Shown piece by piece: positions 8,480-16,863 of a stretch of DNA of 64,000 nt. How positions within the stretch are numbered: the first letter of the stretch is position 1; each line of letters opens with the position of its first letter. The notes beneath the pieces were generated by a model. The model had not been told where the DNA came from and did no database searches. It saw only the letters and a program-made list of their open reading frames with translations. This stretch comes from JACVRN01 sp036403815. GTDB lineage: Bacteria; Acidobacteriota; Blastocatellia; Pyrinomonadales; Pyrinomonadaceae. The DNA is taken from the NCBI GenBank assembly GCA_036403815.1, contig DASWQH010000063.1, positions 23,992 through 87,991 on the forward strand. Reading direction: 5' to 3'. A program made the translations under genes and the position numbers.

Positions 8480-9949
8480 ATGACACAAAACGGCGTCATC
8501 ATGCAGTACTTCCAGTGGTACACACCTGCGGACGGCTCGCTCTGGCGGGAGTTGGCCGCGCGTGCCACTGAATTAACACAGAGCGGTTTTACTGCCGTCT
8601 GGATTCCTCCGTGCAGTAAAGCCTCCGGCGGCGCATCGGATGTAGGCTACGGCCAGTATGATCTGTTCGACCTTGGCGAGTTCGACCAGAAAGGCTCTGT
8701 CAGAACCAAGTACGGAACCCGTGACGAATTGCTCGCGGCCATTCGCGCAGTCCAGCAAAGCGGAATGCAGGCTTACGCCGACGTGGTCTTCAATCATAAG
8801 GACGGGGCGGATGAGACCGAGGAAATATGGGCGCAGGCAGTTGACTGGGAAGACCGCAACCGCACCACGAGCGGCTGGGAAAAGATTCTAGCCTGGACGA
8901 AGTTTACATTTAAGGGGCGCGGGCTTACCTACTCCGAGATGGAATGGCACTGGTGGTGCTTTGATTCCGTCAGCTATAACGAAGCGACACAAAGCTCTGC
9001 TCAACTTTACAGGCTCAAAGAGAGAGGCTTTGAAACCGCTGTCAGCCACGAGCACGGCAACTACGATTACCTGCTGGCGAATGATCTGGATATGGGCGTC
9101 GAGCGCGTGCGCGATGAGCTGATGTACTGGGGGCGATGGTTCATAGAGACGACACACGTGGACGGCTTTCGCTGCGACGCCGTCAAGCACATACGCGCCA
9201 CATGGTTTCCGGAATGGCTCACGCACCTGCGCACACATTTCCAACAGGAGCTTTTCAGCGTCGGAGAATACTGGTCGCCTGATATAGATGATTTACGCAA
9301 CTACATAGAAGAGTCAGGCGGCGTGATGTCTCTCTTCGACGTGCCGCTTCATTATCAGTTTCAGAGCGCGAGCCGAGCGGGCAGCAGCTTCGACATGCGA
9401 ACAATCTTCGACCGCACGCTGGTAAAAGAGAACCCGCGGCTCGCCGTGACCTTCGTAGAGAATCACGATTCGCAGCCCTGCCAGTCTCTTGAGTCAACGG
9501 TCGAGCCTTGGTTCAAGCCGCTCGCCTACGCGCTCATTCTTCTTCGTCTGGAAGGATACCCGTGCGTCTTTTACGGCGACTACTACGGCGCGGAGTACTC
9601 AGACCCGAAATGTCGCGGCGGCGAGAAAATCACGCTCTATTCTCATCGCTGGCTGATAGACAAATTCCTACAGGCGCGACATGCGTACGGCTACGGCGAC
9701 CAGCAGGACTACTTCGATCATCCGAACACGGTCGGATGGACGAGGCTTGGAGACGAAGAGCACAGGGGCGCGATGGCGGTCTTGATGTCTACGGGCGATG
9801 ACGGCAATAAGTGGATGAACGTCTTTCGCCCGCACGCGACCTTTCGCGATTTGACAGAGCACGTCGCAGAACGGGTCGTCACGAATGCCGAAGGCTGGGG
9901 AAACTTCTTCTGCAAAGGCGGCAAGGTCTCCGTGTGGATACAGGAGTAA
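8480..9949 (+). CDS. Cytoplasmic alpha-amylase, GH13 (AmyA-like)
   Basis: This 489-residue protein lacks a signal peptide and follows the layout of E. coli cytoplasmic alpha-amylase: MQYFQWYTPADGSLW at the N-terminus, GYGQYDLFDLGEFDQKG, then ADVVFNHK. The catalytic triad of the GH13 barrel is present: nucleophile D233 in GFRCDAVKHI, acid/base E263 in VGEYWS and D330 in ENHDSQP. A C-terminal beta domain ends in FFCKGGKVSVWI. It should hydrolyse internal alpha-1,4 bonds of glycogen or imported maltodextrins. It stands alone, with no glycogen or maltose genes beside it. A long hairpin follows the stop. Confidence 0.93.
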   Translation: MTQNGVIMQYFQWYTPADGSLWRELAARATELTQSGFTAVWIPPCSKASGGASDVGYGQYDLFDLGEFDQKGSVRTKYGTRDELLAAIRAVQQSGMQAYADVVFNHKDGADETEEIWAQAVDWEDRNRTTSGWEKILAWTKFTFKGRGLTYSEMEWHWWCFDSVSYNEATQSSAQLYRLKERGFETAVSHEHGNYDYLLANDLDMGVERVRDELMYWGRWFIETTHVDGFRCDAVKHIRATWFPEWLTHLRTHFQQELFSVGEYWSPDIDDLRNYIEESGGVMSLFDVPLHYQFQSASRAGSSFDMRTIFDRTLVKENPRLAVTFVENHDSQPCQSLESTVEPWFKPLAYALILLRLEGYPCVFYGDYYGAEYSDPKCRGGEKITLYSHRWLIDKFLQARHAYGYGDQQDYFDHPNTVGWTRLGDEEHRGAMAVLMSTGDDGNKWMNVFRPHATFRDLTEHVAERVVTNAEGWGNFFCKGGKVSVWIQE

Positions 9950-9954
9950 GAAGG

Positions 9955-10029
9955 AAAAGCCGTGAATCGTAAATCGTGAATAGAAGAAATCCGTTTTTAT
10001 CGATTCACGATTTACGATTTACGGCTTTT
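9955..10029. repeat. Near-perfect inverted repeat after amylase
   Basis: The arms begin AAAAGCCGTGAATCG and end CGATTTACGGCTTTT, about 27 bp each with one or two mismatches. Located 6 bases after the amylase stop; the T-rich right edge could allow termination in either direction. Confidence 0.7.
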
Positions 10030-10042
10030 GCTCCCTTTTGCC

Positions 10043-10320
10043 TTAGAAGCTGATTGAGAAATCAATGGTTTGCGCCGAAGGAACATCCAGTGTTTGCGCC
10101 GAAGGCGCAGCAAGAAGGTAGGCAGAGGCGGCCTCGCGTCCGCCTCTGCCTCTGGTCACCGTGTAGTTATCATTCGCGCCCTGAAGGGAGCGCGAAGTTT
10201 CTACGCGCTCCCTTCAGGGCGCGTGTTCTCAAACTCGCTTCAGTTCCAGACGTTGTACGTCTGGCTACCTTCTCAATCGCCGCTCGCGCGGCGGTAAAGA
10301 ATTCTCAAACAGCTTCTTAG
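10043..10320. repeat. Composite palindromic element, copy B (inverted relative to copy A)
   Basis: About 278 bp carrying the same blocks as 6904-7165 but in reverse order and orientation: TTAGAAGCTGATTGAGAAATC end, duplicated TTTGCGCCGAAGG, GGCAGAGGCGG hairpin, CGCGCCCTGAAGGGAGCGCG stem, ACGTTGTACGT hairpin, GCCGCTCGCGCGGC hairpin and an AGCTTCTTAG end. Its central stem has lost the outer 15 bp that copy A keeps. The two copies bracket 7166-10042, so recombination between them would invert that segment. Confidence 0.85.
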
Positions 10321-10531
10321 ATTAAAAATAGTTGACCTAAGCCCACGGATTAGAATAACTTCTCCGCTAGTTTCAAGTTTAACGGCTCTGCCCAGAAGCT
10401 AAATCTGCCGACACGCCCCCATATCTTTGCAGTAAAGCATTGCCTTGATTGTTAAGAGCAAATTTCTACAGGCAATGGCAGAGCTTCTTCTAACGTAGCC
10501 CGGCAATTAAGCACGCATAAACGGAGGCATC

Positions 10532-11026
10532 ATGGGAAACACCCGACAGTTAGTTCCGGCTGCCCGTAGAGACGATTTGGTAGTTCAGGAAGTAGACAGT
10601 GAAACCCTGCTCTACGACTTGAAGAGCCATAAGGCTCACTGTCTGAATCGCACGGCGGCGCTTGTCTGGAAATACTGTGACGGGAAGCGAACGGCAGAGC
10701 AAGTCGCTCGTAAAGTTGAAGCAGAGTTATTCGCCCCGGTTTCATCAGATGTGGTATGGCTGGCCGTTGACCAGCTCGAAAGATTAAAGCTCATAGAAGA
10801 GCCGGTTGAATGGGGGCGGGCCTCGACACCAATATCGAGGCGCGAGCTGGCACGACGGCTCGGCATCGCCACAGCCGTCGTCGCGCTGCCGCTTATCACC
10901 TCCATCAAAGCACCGGCAGCGATACAGGCTGTGTCGGGGTGCGGCAGAGCGGGTGCTCCCTGCGGCGGCGCGAATCCTCCGTGCTGTCCCGGTTTCAACT
11001 GTGATGGTATATGCTTTCCCAGTTAA
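10532..11026 (+). CDS. PqqD-like protein with membrane/Tat-like segment and six-cysteine tail
   Basis: This 164-residue protein has three parts. Residues about 10-95 look like a PqqD/RiPP-recognition fold (LLYDLKSHKAHCLNRTAALVW, then the DGKRTAEQVARKV helix and VDQLERLKLIEE). Residues 102-125 contain SRRELARRLG followed by a hydrophobic stretch, like a Tat signal or membrane anchor placed internally. Residues 137-161 hold Cys137, 144, 151, 152, 157 and 161, spaced C-x6-C-x6-CC-x4-C-x3-C, close to a knottin/inhibitor cystine-knot pattern. The GGAGG ribosome site is strong. It overlaps or abuts the nucleotidyltransferase gene. It is not expected to serve PQQ synthesis because no pqq gene is present. 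Function unknown; see findings. Confidence 0.82.
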   Translation: MGNTRQLVPAARRDDLVVQEVDSETLLYDLKSHKAHCLNRTAALVWKYCDGKRTAEQVARKVEAELFAPVSSDVVWLAVDQLERLKLIEEPVEWGRASTPISRRELARRLGIATAVVALPLITSIKAPAAIQAVSGCGRAGAPCGGANPPCCPGFNCDGICFPS

Positions 11027-12096
11027 AGATGGCTGAAGCACTACGTTCGGACACACGCGGCAAGCTTGTGGCCGCGTTGCTCGCGGGCGCGTGGCGACCA
11101 GATACGTCTGCCTCAGATTGCAGCCTCGAAGAGCTTGAATTATTAACGCCGCTCGTCATGGAGACCGGAGCAGGGGCGCTCGCGTGGCGGCGCGTTCGTC
11201 ATTCAGAGTTGAAAGCGACGCCTGCTGCTCAACAGTTGCACGATGCCTATCGCCTCTACAAGCTGCGCGCAGTCATCTATGAGCGTGAGGTCGCGGAAAT
11301 CTTCAGGCTGCTTCGGTCTCACTCAATCGAGCCAATTCTGGTCAAGGGCTGGGCTATCGCAAAGCACTATGCAGAGCCGGAGACACGCCCCTGCGGCGAT
11401 ATAGACCTGTGCGTGAGCAAAGAACAGTTCGCCGCGGCACAGGCGGTCTTGAAGAGCTGCGCGGGGAGGCCGCATACCTTTGACCTTCATAGAGAGTTTC
11501 GCCATCTGGATGACAGGAGCTTCGACGAGTTAGCGGCGCGCTCTGAGTTGGTGGAGCTTGAGGGCGCGCTCGTTCGTGTCTTGAGTGCTGAAGATCACCT
11601 GCGCGTGCTCTGTTATCATTTCCTGCGCGAAGGCGGATGGCGTGCCCTTTGGCTCTGCGACATCAGCGTCGCGCTCGAATCCAGACCAGCCAGCTTCGAC
11701 TGGGATTTGTGCTTGAGCGGCAATCGCCGCCGGGACAATTGGGTGGCGTGCTCAATCGGTCTAGCCCATCAACTGCTCGGAGCAGAAATGAGCGGGACGC
11801 CAGTGGCCGTCAGAGACGCAAAGCTTCCCGCGTGGCTCTTGCCCAGCATCCTGCGCGAGTGGGAAGTGCGCTCTATGTCTTTGAGACACAGGACGCCCAT
11901 GTCTTCGGCCATCTCGCAACCGCTTCGCACGTTGAAGGGTTTACGTCATCACTGGCCTACGCCGGTCGAGGCGACCGTCACGCTCGGCGCTTCTTTCAAC
12001 GAACTGCCGCGACTTCCCTTTCAGGTCGGCAACTTCCTCTCGCGCGCAGCCACCTTGCTCGCACGCCTGCCGCGCGCTCTACGCAACGAGCACTGA
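11011..12096 (+). CDS. Uncharacterised nucleotidyltransferase family protein (NTP_transf_5-like)
   Basis: This protein of up to 361 residues has the nucleotidyltransferase signature PILVKGWAIAKHY followed by RPCGDIDLCV (about residues 109-133), where the GDID Asp pair would bind metal. The rest is mostly helical. The family is often encoded beside PqqD-like proteins and in some lasso-peptide clusters, where it is thought to modify a product. The ATG at 11011 lies inside the previous gene (16-base overlap); an ATG at 11029, two bases after that stop, is an equally possible start. Either way the two genes are tightly coupled. Confidence 0.8.
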   Translation: MLSQLKMAEALRSDTRGKLVAALLAGAWRPDTSASDCSLEELELLTPLVMETGAGALAWRRVRHSELKATPAAQQLHDAYRLYKLRAVIYEREVAEIFRLLRSHSIEPILVKGWAIAKHYAEPETRPCGDIDLCVSKEQFAAAQAVLKSCAGRPHTFDLHREFRHLDDRSFDELAARSELVELEGALVRVLSAEDHLRVLCYHFLREGGWRALWLCDISVALESRPASFDWDLCLSGNRRRDNWVACSIGLAHQLLGAEMSGTPVAVRDAKLPAWLLPSILREWEVRSMSLRHRTPMSSAISQPLRTLKGLRHHWPTPVEATVTLGASFNELPRLPFQVGNFLSRAATLLARLPRALRNEH

Positions 12097-12108
12097 GCCT
12101 GAACACGG

Positions 12109-12645
12109 ATGAGCTATCTCTTGAGAAAAGCCGTTCCAGATGACCGGCCTGCAATCTCTAGGCTCATAGAGCTGTCTGCGCGTGGCTTGAGCCGCAAAGA
12201 TTATTCCGACCGGCAGATTGAAGAGGCCATACGCACAGTCTTCGGCGTTGATTCGGAGTTGATTAAGGACGGGACATACTTTGTAGCGGAGGCCGAAGGT
12301 ATCCTGATCGGATGCGGGGGCTGGAGCAAGCGCAGGACGCTTTTCGGCGGGGATCAGTATTCAGACCGGGAATCAGCCGAGCTTGAGCCAGCGCTTGAAG
12401 CGGCAAGAATCCGCGCGTTCTTCGTTCATCCGGAGTGGGCAAGGCAAGGCGTGGGGCGCGCTATTCTTGAGAGATGCGAGCAGGAAGCGCGTGGCGTAGG
12501 GTTCAGTTCCCTTGAGCTGATGGCAACGCTTCCGGGACTGAAGTTCTATAGCTCACTCGGCTACACTGGAAACGAGCGCGTCACGCTTGAGCTTGGCGGC
12601 GGCACAACCATTGATTTCGTCCCGATGAGAAAAGAACTGCCCTGA
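12109..12645 (+). CDS. GNAT family N-acetyltransferase
   Basis: This 178-residue protein opens with LLRKAVPDDRPAISRLI, typical of the GNAT beta-1/alpha-1 region. The acetyl-CoA loop appears as FFVHPEWARQGVGRAIL (motif A, RQGVGR) and the end as FYSSLGYTG (motif B). It should transfer an acetyl group to an unidentified amine. It starts 12 bases after the nucleotidyltransferase stop and 19 bases before the next gene, so the four genes 10532-13084 probably form one transcript. Whether it acts on the PqqD-fused peptide or just travels with it cannot be decided from sequence. Confidence 0.88.
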   Translation: MSYLLRKAVPDDRPAISRLIELSARGLSRKDYSDRQIEEAIRTVFGVDSELIKDGTYFVAEAEGILIGCGGWSKRRTLFGGDQYSDRESAELEPALEAARIRAFFVHPEWARQGVGRAILERCEQEARGVGFSSLELMATLPGLKFYSSLGYTGNERVTLELGGGTTIDFVPMRKELP

Positions 12646-12664
12646 ACTTAAGGAGAGCTAAGCT

Positions 12665-13084
12665 ATGAGCCAGACGCTTCAATGGAAAACGCCCGTGGTA
12701 CGCAGTGCGGCCTGCTTGCTGCTGGTGCTGTTTGTATCCTTGAGCTGCGGCTTTAGAAAACCCTGGCGCAGTTACGAGCAACAGTCCTTTGATTCTCAGA
12801 AGTGGAAAGACGGCGACGGCATTACGCGCGGAACTATGATCTTTGATTTACATAAGAACCGCACGCTCAGCGGCCAATCCAGGGAGAATATTGCGGGACT
12901 CCTCGGCGAGCCGGATAAGAAGCGACCGGGAAGAAGCGCCCGCGCCGCTGAGGTCTGGCTCTACCAAATCGAGACCGTAGGCGAAAAGCCGAAACAATAT
13001 TTTCCCGTCTCCTTTGATCCACAAGGCCGTGCGTCTTCCGGTGAAGCTCATGAGGGAACGATGTCTCTGCTGGTGGATGAATGA
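12665..13084 (+). CDS. Putative lipoprotein, SmpA/OmlA (BamE)-like
   Basis: This 139-residue protein has a signal peptide ending in LFVSLSC, a good lipobox with Cys about residue 28. The mature part includes LSGQSRENIAGLLGEPDKK, resembling the helical motif of SmpA/OmlA/BamE-type lipoproteins, followed by a strand containing WLYQIE. Such domains are small scaffolds of the outer-membrane or periplasmic face. An AAGGAGAG ribosome site supports the start. It is last in the PqqD/nucleotidyltransferase/GNAT run. The match is to the fold type, so a specific BAM role is not claimed. Confidence 0.7.
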   Translation: MSQTLQWKTPVVRSAACLLLVLFVSLSCGFRKPWRSYEQQSFDSQKWKDGDGITRGTMIFDLHKNRTLSGQSRENIAGLLGEPDKKRPGRSARAAEVWLYQIETVGEKPKQYFPVSFDPQGRASSGEAHEGTMSLLVDE

Positions 13085-13278
13085 AGCCCTTGCCAGCCAG
13101 ATAAAGCTTGCGCAGACTGCGGACGCAAATATGTTGGCACGCGTCGTCTATACCGGGAGCGCATCGGCAGAAGAAGCAGGAGGGCGCAGGCGACGAGCGA
13201 AGCTACTTTCTATTGCAGATGTGGGTGCTTTGAAGAGAAGAATAGTGATTAACCAAACTGAAGGAGATAGAGTCAACA

Positions 13279-13629
13279 ATGAATAGAATCGGAATGAAAG
13301 TCCTGGCCGTGGCATTCGCTTTGATGCTGGCGGTTTCAAGCGTGATGGCTGCGGGGCGAACGCGCGTCCGCTTTAAGCCCGGACAAAACTCCGCGACCGT
13401 CACAGGCAAGATCAAACCGAGCGAGGTGAAGACTTATGTTCTGCGCGCGAGCAAGGGACAGACCTTAACGGCAACGCTTAGCTCCGCCAACGGTAAGGTA
13501 GACTTCACACAGGGCAACGTACACGATACGCAGTACAGCATCACTGTGGATGCTACAGGCGATGTGGAAGTCTTGGTTGACAACCACGGCGGCACGACAA
13601 CCTACACGCTGACGATATCAGTTCAATAA
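13279..13629 (+). CDS. Small secreted beta-sandwich protein (pre-peptidase C-terminal-like)
   Basis: This 116-residue protein has a Sec signal (hydrophobic about residues 7-23, cleavage after VMAAG). The mature domain (SATVTGKIKPSEVKTYVLRA ... VEVLVDNHGGTTTYTLTISV) has the strand pattern of bacterial pre-peptidase C-terminal domains, which normally sit at the ends of secreted peptidases. Here it is free-standing. Several secreted peptidases lie downstream but no direct link is shown. A perfect 34-bp stem palindrome follows 21 bases after its stop. Confidence 0.72.
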   Translation: MNRIGMKVLAVAFALMLAVSSVMAAGRTRVRFKPGQNSATVTGKIKPSEVKTYVLRASKGQTLTATLSSANGKVDFTQGNVHDTQYSITVDATGDVEVLVDNHGGTTTYTLTISVQ

Positions 13630-13650
13630 GCGGCAGCCCGAAGGTCAAAG

Positions 13651-13724
13651 AAGAGGTTAGAGGCCAGAGGTTAGAGGTTAGTAATTGACTTTACTAACCT
13701 CTAACCTCTGGCCTCTAACCTCTT
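13651..13724. repeat. Perfect 34-bp inverted repeat (GTTAGAGGCCAGAGG family)
   Basis: Arms 13651-13684 and 13691-13724 are perfect inverse complements with a 6-base loop, and each arm is itself made of AGAGGTT-type direct repeats. The right side ends in CTCTTTTCTTC, so it could terminate transcription. A related copy is at 21234-21316. Confidence 0.9.
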
Positions 13725-13834
13725 TTCTTCACTTTTACCTTCTTTGAAACCGGGGGCGGCGGCTGTGCGTACTACATTTGGTCTACTCGTTTGGCACCCA
13801 CACATCTGTTACCAAAATATGAAAGGTCTCTAAA

Positions 13835-16579
13835 ATGCGCTCACTGGATAATAATAAAGCTTTGAGGCGCGGGAGTTTGTCTCTTCGGAGCGCTGTCCGC
13901 AGTTTTTTCATCCTTCTCTCGGCGGGGCTTATGGCGCTCGCTTTAGTGTCTACCGCACTGGCACAAAAGTCCGGCCTGCCTCCTCTGATTGACCGCCAGA
14001 TGTTCTTCGGCGACCCGGAAATCTCCGGCGCGCAAATCTCCCCGGACGGAAAATTCATAGCGTTCGTCAAGCCCTTTAACGGAACGCGCAATATCTGGGT
14101 CAAGCGCGCGGAAGAGCCGTTCAATGCGGCCAAGCCCGTCACCAACGACACGAAGCGCCCCGTCACGAATTACTCCTGGACGCGGGATGGCAAATACATA
14201 GTCTTTGTGCAGGACAAGGGCGGCGACGAAAACTACAACGTCTATGCCGTCAACCCGTCTGACAATCCGGCACAGGGGCAGCAGGTTCCGACGGCGCGCA
14301 ACCTGACCGACCTCAAAGGGGTGCGTGCGGGCATCTATGCTGCGCCCAGAAGCGACCCGGATGTCATCTACGTAGGGTTGAACGACCGTGACCCTTCATG
14401 GCACGACCTCTACAAGGTTAGGATTTCCACTGGCGAGCGCACCCTCATACGCAAGAACACGGAGCGCATCACGGGCTGGGTCTTCGATCTTAAAGATCAA
14501 CTCAGGCTCGCCACACGCTCGGCGGAAAACGGCGATACGGAAATCTTGCGCGTGGACGCCGACGGCTTCAAGAAGGTCTACACCTGCAACGTGTTTGAGA
14601 CCTGCGGCCCCGTCAATTTCCACAAGGACGGCAAGCGCGTTTACATGCAGACCAACAAGGGCGACGCCGTTAACCTCGTCAGCCTGGTGCTGTTCGACCC
14701 GGAAACGGGCAAAGAGGAGTTAGTCGAATCCGACCCCATGAAGCGCGTGGATTTCGGCGGCGCGACGTTTTCGGAAGTGTCGGATGAGTTGGTGGCTACT
14801 ACTTATGACGACGAGCGAACGCGCATCTACTGGAAAGACCCGGCGTTTGAGGCCGACTACAAGTTTCTACAGAGCAAGCTGCCGGGCAAAGATATTAGCT
14901 TCGCCTCCGGGACCAAGGACGAGCGTCGCTGGTTGATTGTGGCGTCGAGCGACACGGAGCCGGGAGAAAGATATTTCTTCGACCGCGACACGAAGAAGCT
15001 GGTGCTTCAGTATCGCGTCTTCGACAAGCTTCCGCGTGAAAGCCTCGCTCCGATGAAGGCCGTCACCTACAAGTCTTCCGACGGCCTTGAAATTCCCGCA
15101 TATCTGACTCTGCCCAAGGGCGTCGCTGCGAAGAATCTGCCGCTCATAATCTTTCCGCACGGCGGCCCGTGGGGGCGCGACTCGTGGGGCTATGATGCGT
15201 TCGCGCAGTTCCTGGCTAATCGCGGCTATGCGGTCTTGCAGCCCAACTTCCGCGCCTCTGTCGGATACGGCAAGCGTCTTCTCAACGCCGGAAACAAGGA
15301 GTGGGGACAGAAGATGCAGGACGACCTGACATGGGGCGTCAAGGCAATGGTCGCGCAGGGCATCGCAGACCCTAAGCGTGTAGGCATCATGGGCGGCTCT
15401 TACGGTGGCTATGCGACGCTGGCCGGTCTCGCTTTCACGCCGGACGTTTACGCAGCGGGCGTATCCATCGTCGGCCCTTCAAATCTGATTACACTCTTGA
15501 ACTCGATTCCGCCCTACTGGGAACCGATTCGCAAGCTCTTTTACGAGCGCATGGGCGACCCGGCCACGCCGGAAGGCAAGGCGCAGCTTGAACGGCAGTC
15601 GCCATTGAATTCCGCGAACAAGATTAAATCGCCCCTAATGGTCGTGCAGGGCGCTAACGACCCGCGCGTCAACAAGGCGGAATCGGATCAGATAGTAATA
15701 GCACTACGCGACCGAGGATTTCCTGTCGAATATCTGGTCGCGCCGGATGAAGGCCACGGCTTTGCGCGCTCTATCAACAACATGGCGATGATTGCGGCGG
15801 CTGAGAAGTTTTTAGCCAGGCATCTCAACGGGCGCTTTCAGGAAGACATGACGCCCGAAACAGCGCAGCGCCTCAAAGAGATAACGGTGGACGTGAAGAC
15901 CGTAGCGCTGGCGAAAAAAACAACGGCTTCGACCGGCAACGCCCCCAAACCCGCCGTCGATCTCAAGCCCGGCATAACAAACTACAAGGCCGTCATAGAG
16001 GCTGGCGGCCAGTCAATCCCCTTGACTGTGAAGAACGAGATTAAGGAAGAGAACGGCGCGTGGGTTGTTACAGAAACAGCCGTGCTTCCGCAGGGCGAAG
16101 TCATCGATATGGTTACACTCGAAAAAGGAAGCCTGACGCTCACCAAGCGCACCATCAAGCAAGGGCCGCTGGCGATTGAGGTGGCATTCAAGGATAACAA
16201 GGCCACAGGGGCGATGGGCATGGGTGGACAGTCTAAGGAAATCTCTGCGGATTTGGGCGGGACGCTTTTCGCGGACGGCGCGGGCGCGTGGAATGCTGTG
16301 GCGACACTGCCACTGGCCGACGGCTACACGGTCGTCTTCCGCAACTTCGACGTTCAAACGCAGAAGGTCAAGCTCATGCAATTGAAGGTCATCAGCGTGG
16401 AGAAAGTAACTGTTCCGGCTGGAACCTTCGACGCATACAAGATTGAAATCACTTCTGCCGAAGGCGAAGCCGGAAAGACTACTCTCTGGATTGCCAAAGA
16501 CAGTCGTCAGGTCTTGAAGACAAGCTCGACGCTGCCGCAGATGAACGGCGCAACCGTCACGTCTGAATTGACGCAGTAG
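13835..16579 (+). CDS. S9 family serine peptidase (prolyl oligopeptidase type) with C-terminal extension
   Basis: This 914-residue protein starts with a Sec signal (about residues 24-43). A beta-propeller region (about 60-410, with repeated D-G-K/F-I-A strands) precedes an alpha/beta-hydrolase domain. The catalytic triad is clear: S522 in GIMGGSYGGYA, D609 in QGANDPRV and H641 in DEGHGFA. It should cleave short peptides in the periplasm or outside. Family members usually end soon after the His. Here about 230 more residues follow (after residue 680), with ITNYKAVIEAGGQSIPL and VTVPAGTFDAYKIEI blocks resembling a DUF3108-type beta domain, so this looks like a two-function fusion. Confidence 0.92.
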   Translation: MRSLDNNKALRRGSLSLRSAVRSFFILLSAGLMALALVSTALAQKSGLPPLIDRQMFFGDPEISGAQISPDGKFIAFVKPFNGTRNIWVKRAEEPFNAAKPVTNDTKRPVTNYSWTRDGKYIVFVQDKGGDENYNVYAVNPSDNPAQGQQVPTARNLTDLKGVRAGIYAAPRSDPDVIYVGLNDRDPSWHDLYKVRISTGERTLIRKNTERITGWVFDLKDQLRLATRSAENGDTEILRVDADGFKKVYTCNVFETCGPVNFHKDGKRVYMQTNKGDAVNLVSLVLFDPETGKEELVESDPMKRVDFGGATFSEVSDELVATTYDDERTRIYWKDPAFEADYKFLQSKLPGKDISFASGTKDERRWLIVASSDTEPGERYFFDRDTKKLVLQYRVFDKLPRESLAPMKAVTYKSSDGLEIPAYLTLPKGVAAKNLPLIIFPHGGPWGRDSWGYDAFAQFLANRGYAVLQPNFRASVGYGKRLLNAGNKEWGQKMQDDLTWGVKAMVAQGIADPKRVGIMGGSYGGYATLAGLAFTPDVYAAGVSIVGPSNLITLLNSIPPYWEPIRKLFYERMGDPATPEGKAQLERQSPLNSANKIKSPLMVVQGANDPRVNKAESDQIVIALRDRGFPVEYLVAPDEGHGFARSINNMAMIAAAEKFLARHLNGRFQEDMTPETAQRLKEITVDVKTVALAKKTTASTGNAPKPAVDLKPGITNYKAVIEAGGQSIPLTVKNEIKEENGAWVVTETAVLPQGEVIDMVTLEKGSLTLTKRTIKQGPLAIEVAFKDNKATGAMGMGGQSKEISADLGGTLFADGAGAWNAVATLPLADGYTVVFRNFDVQTQKVKLMQLKVISVEKVTVPAGTFDAYKIEITSAEGEAGKTTLWIAKDSRQVLKTSSTLPQMNGATVTSELTQ

Positions 16580-16618
16580 TCATGTTGTAGTAGTTAATTC
16601 CCGTTTTGAAGATAAAAG

Positions 16619-16650
16619 GGCTTCCATTTCATAACAATGGAAGCCTTTTT
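16619..16650 (+). terminator. Intrinsic terminator after S9 peptidase
   Basis: GGCTTCCATT (16619-16628) pairs with AATGGAAGCC (16636-16645) around a 7-base loop and is followed by TTTTT. It lies 40 bases after the S9 stop codon. Confidence 0.88.
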
Positions 16651-16683
16651 AACTTAACGTGAGTCGCAGGATAAGAACGTTCC

Positions 16684-16840
16684 TAGCTCCGTAGGAGCTG
16701 AATGTTTATAGCTCATCGAAGTATGCACATATCAAGCTCCGTAGGAGCGACATGTTCTCTGGCAATTACATGTCGCTCCTACGGAGCTTGGCCTCTGTTG
16801 TAAACGGGGAAACTATAAACATCCAGCTCCTACGGAGCTA
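16684..16840. repeat. Nested palindrome cluster, AGCTCCGTAGGAGC family (copy 1)
   Basis: An outer pair (AGCTCCGTAGGAGCT at 16685-16699 and AGCTCCTACGGAGCT at 16825-16839, each followed or preceded by a shared ATG/TTATAG block) encloses an inner perfect 22-bp stem (16734-16755 with 16768-16789). Similar clusters lie at 35490-35650 and 62825-62980. This matches REP/BIME-like palindromes that in other genomes are mobilised by RAYT transposases; none is encoded in this window. Confidence 0.85.
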
Positions 16841-16863
16841 CCTATTTTACATCACGCCACATG

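Noticed and set aside
10054..10320. Two overlapping short rightward frames
   Set aside because: They lie entirely inside composite repeat B and have no ribosome site or coding signal.
10532..11026. Assignment as PQQ biosynthesis protein PqqD
   Set aside because: Only the fold matches; no pqqA, pqqC or pqqE is nearby and the Cys-rich tail is foreign to PqqD.
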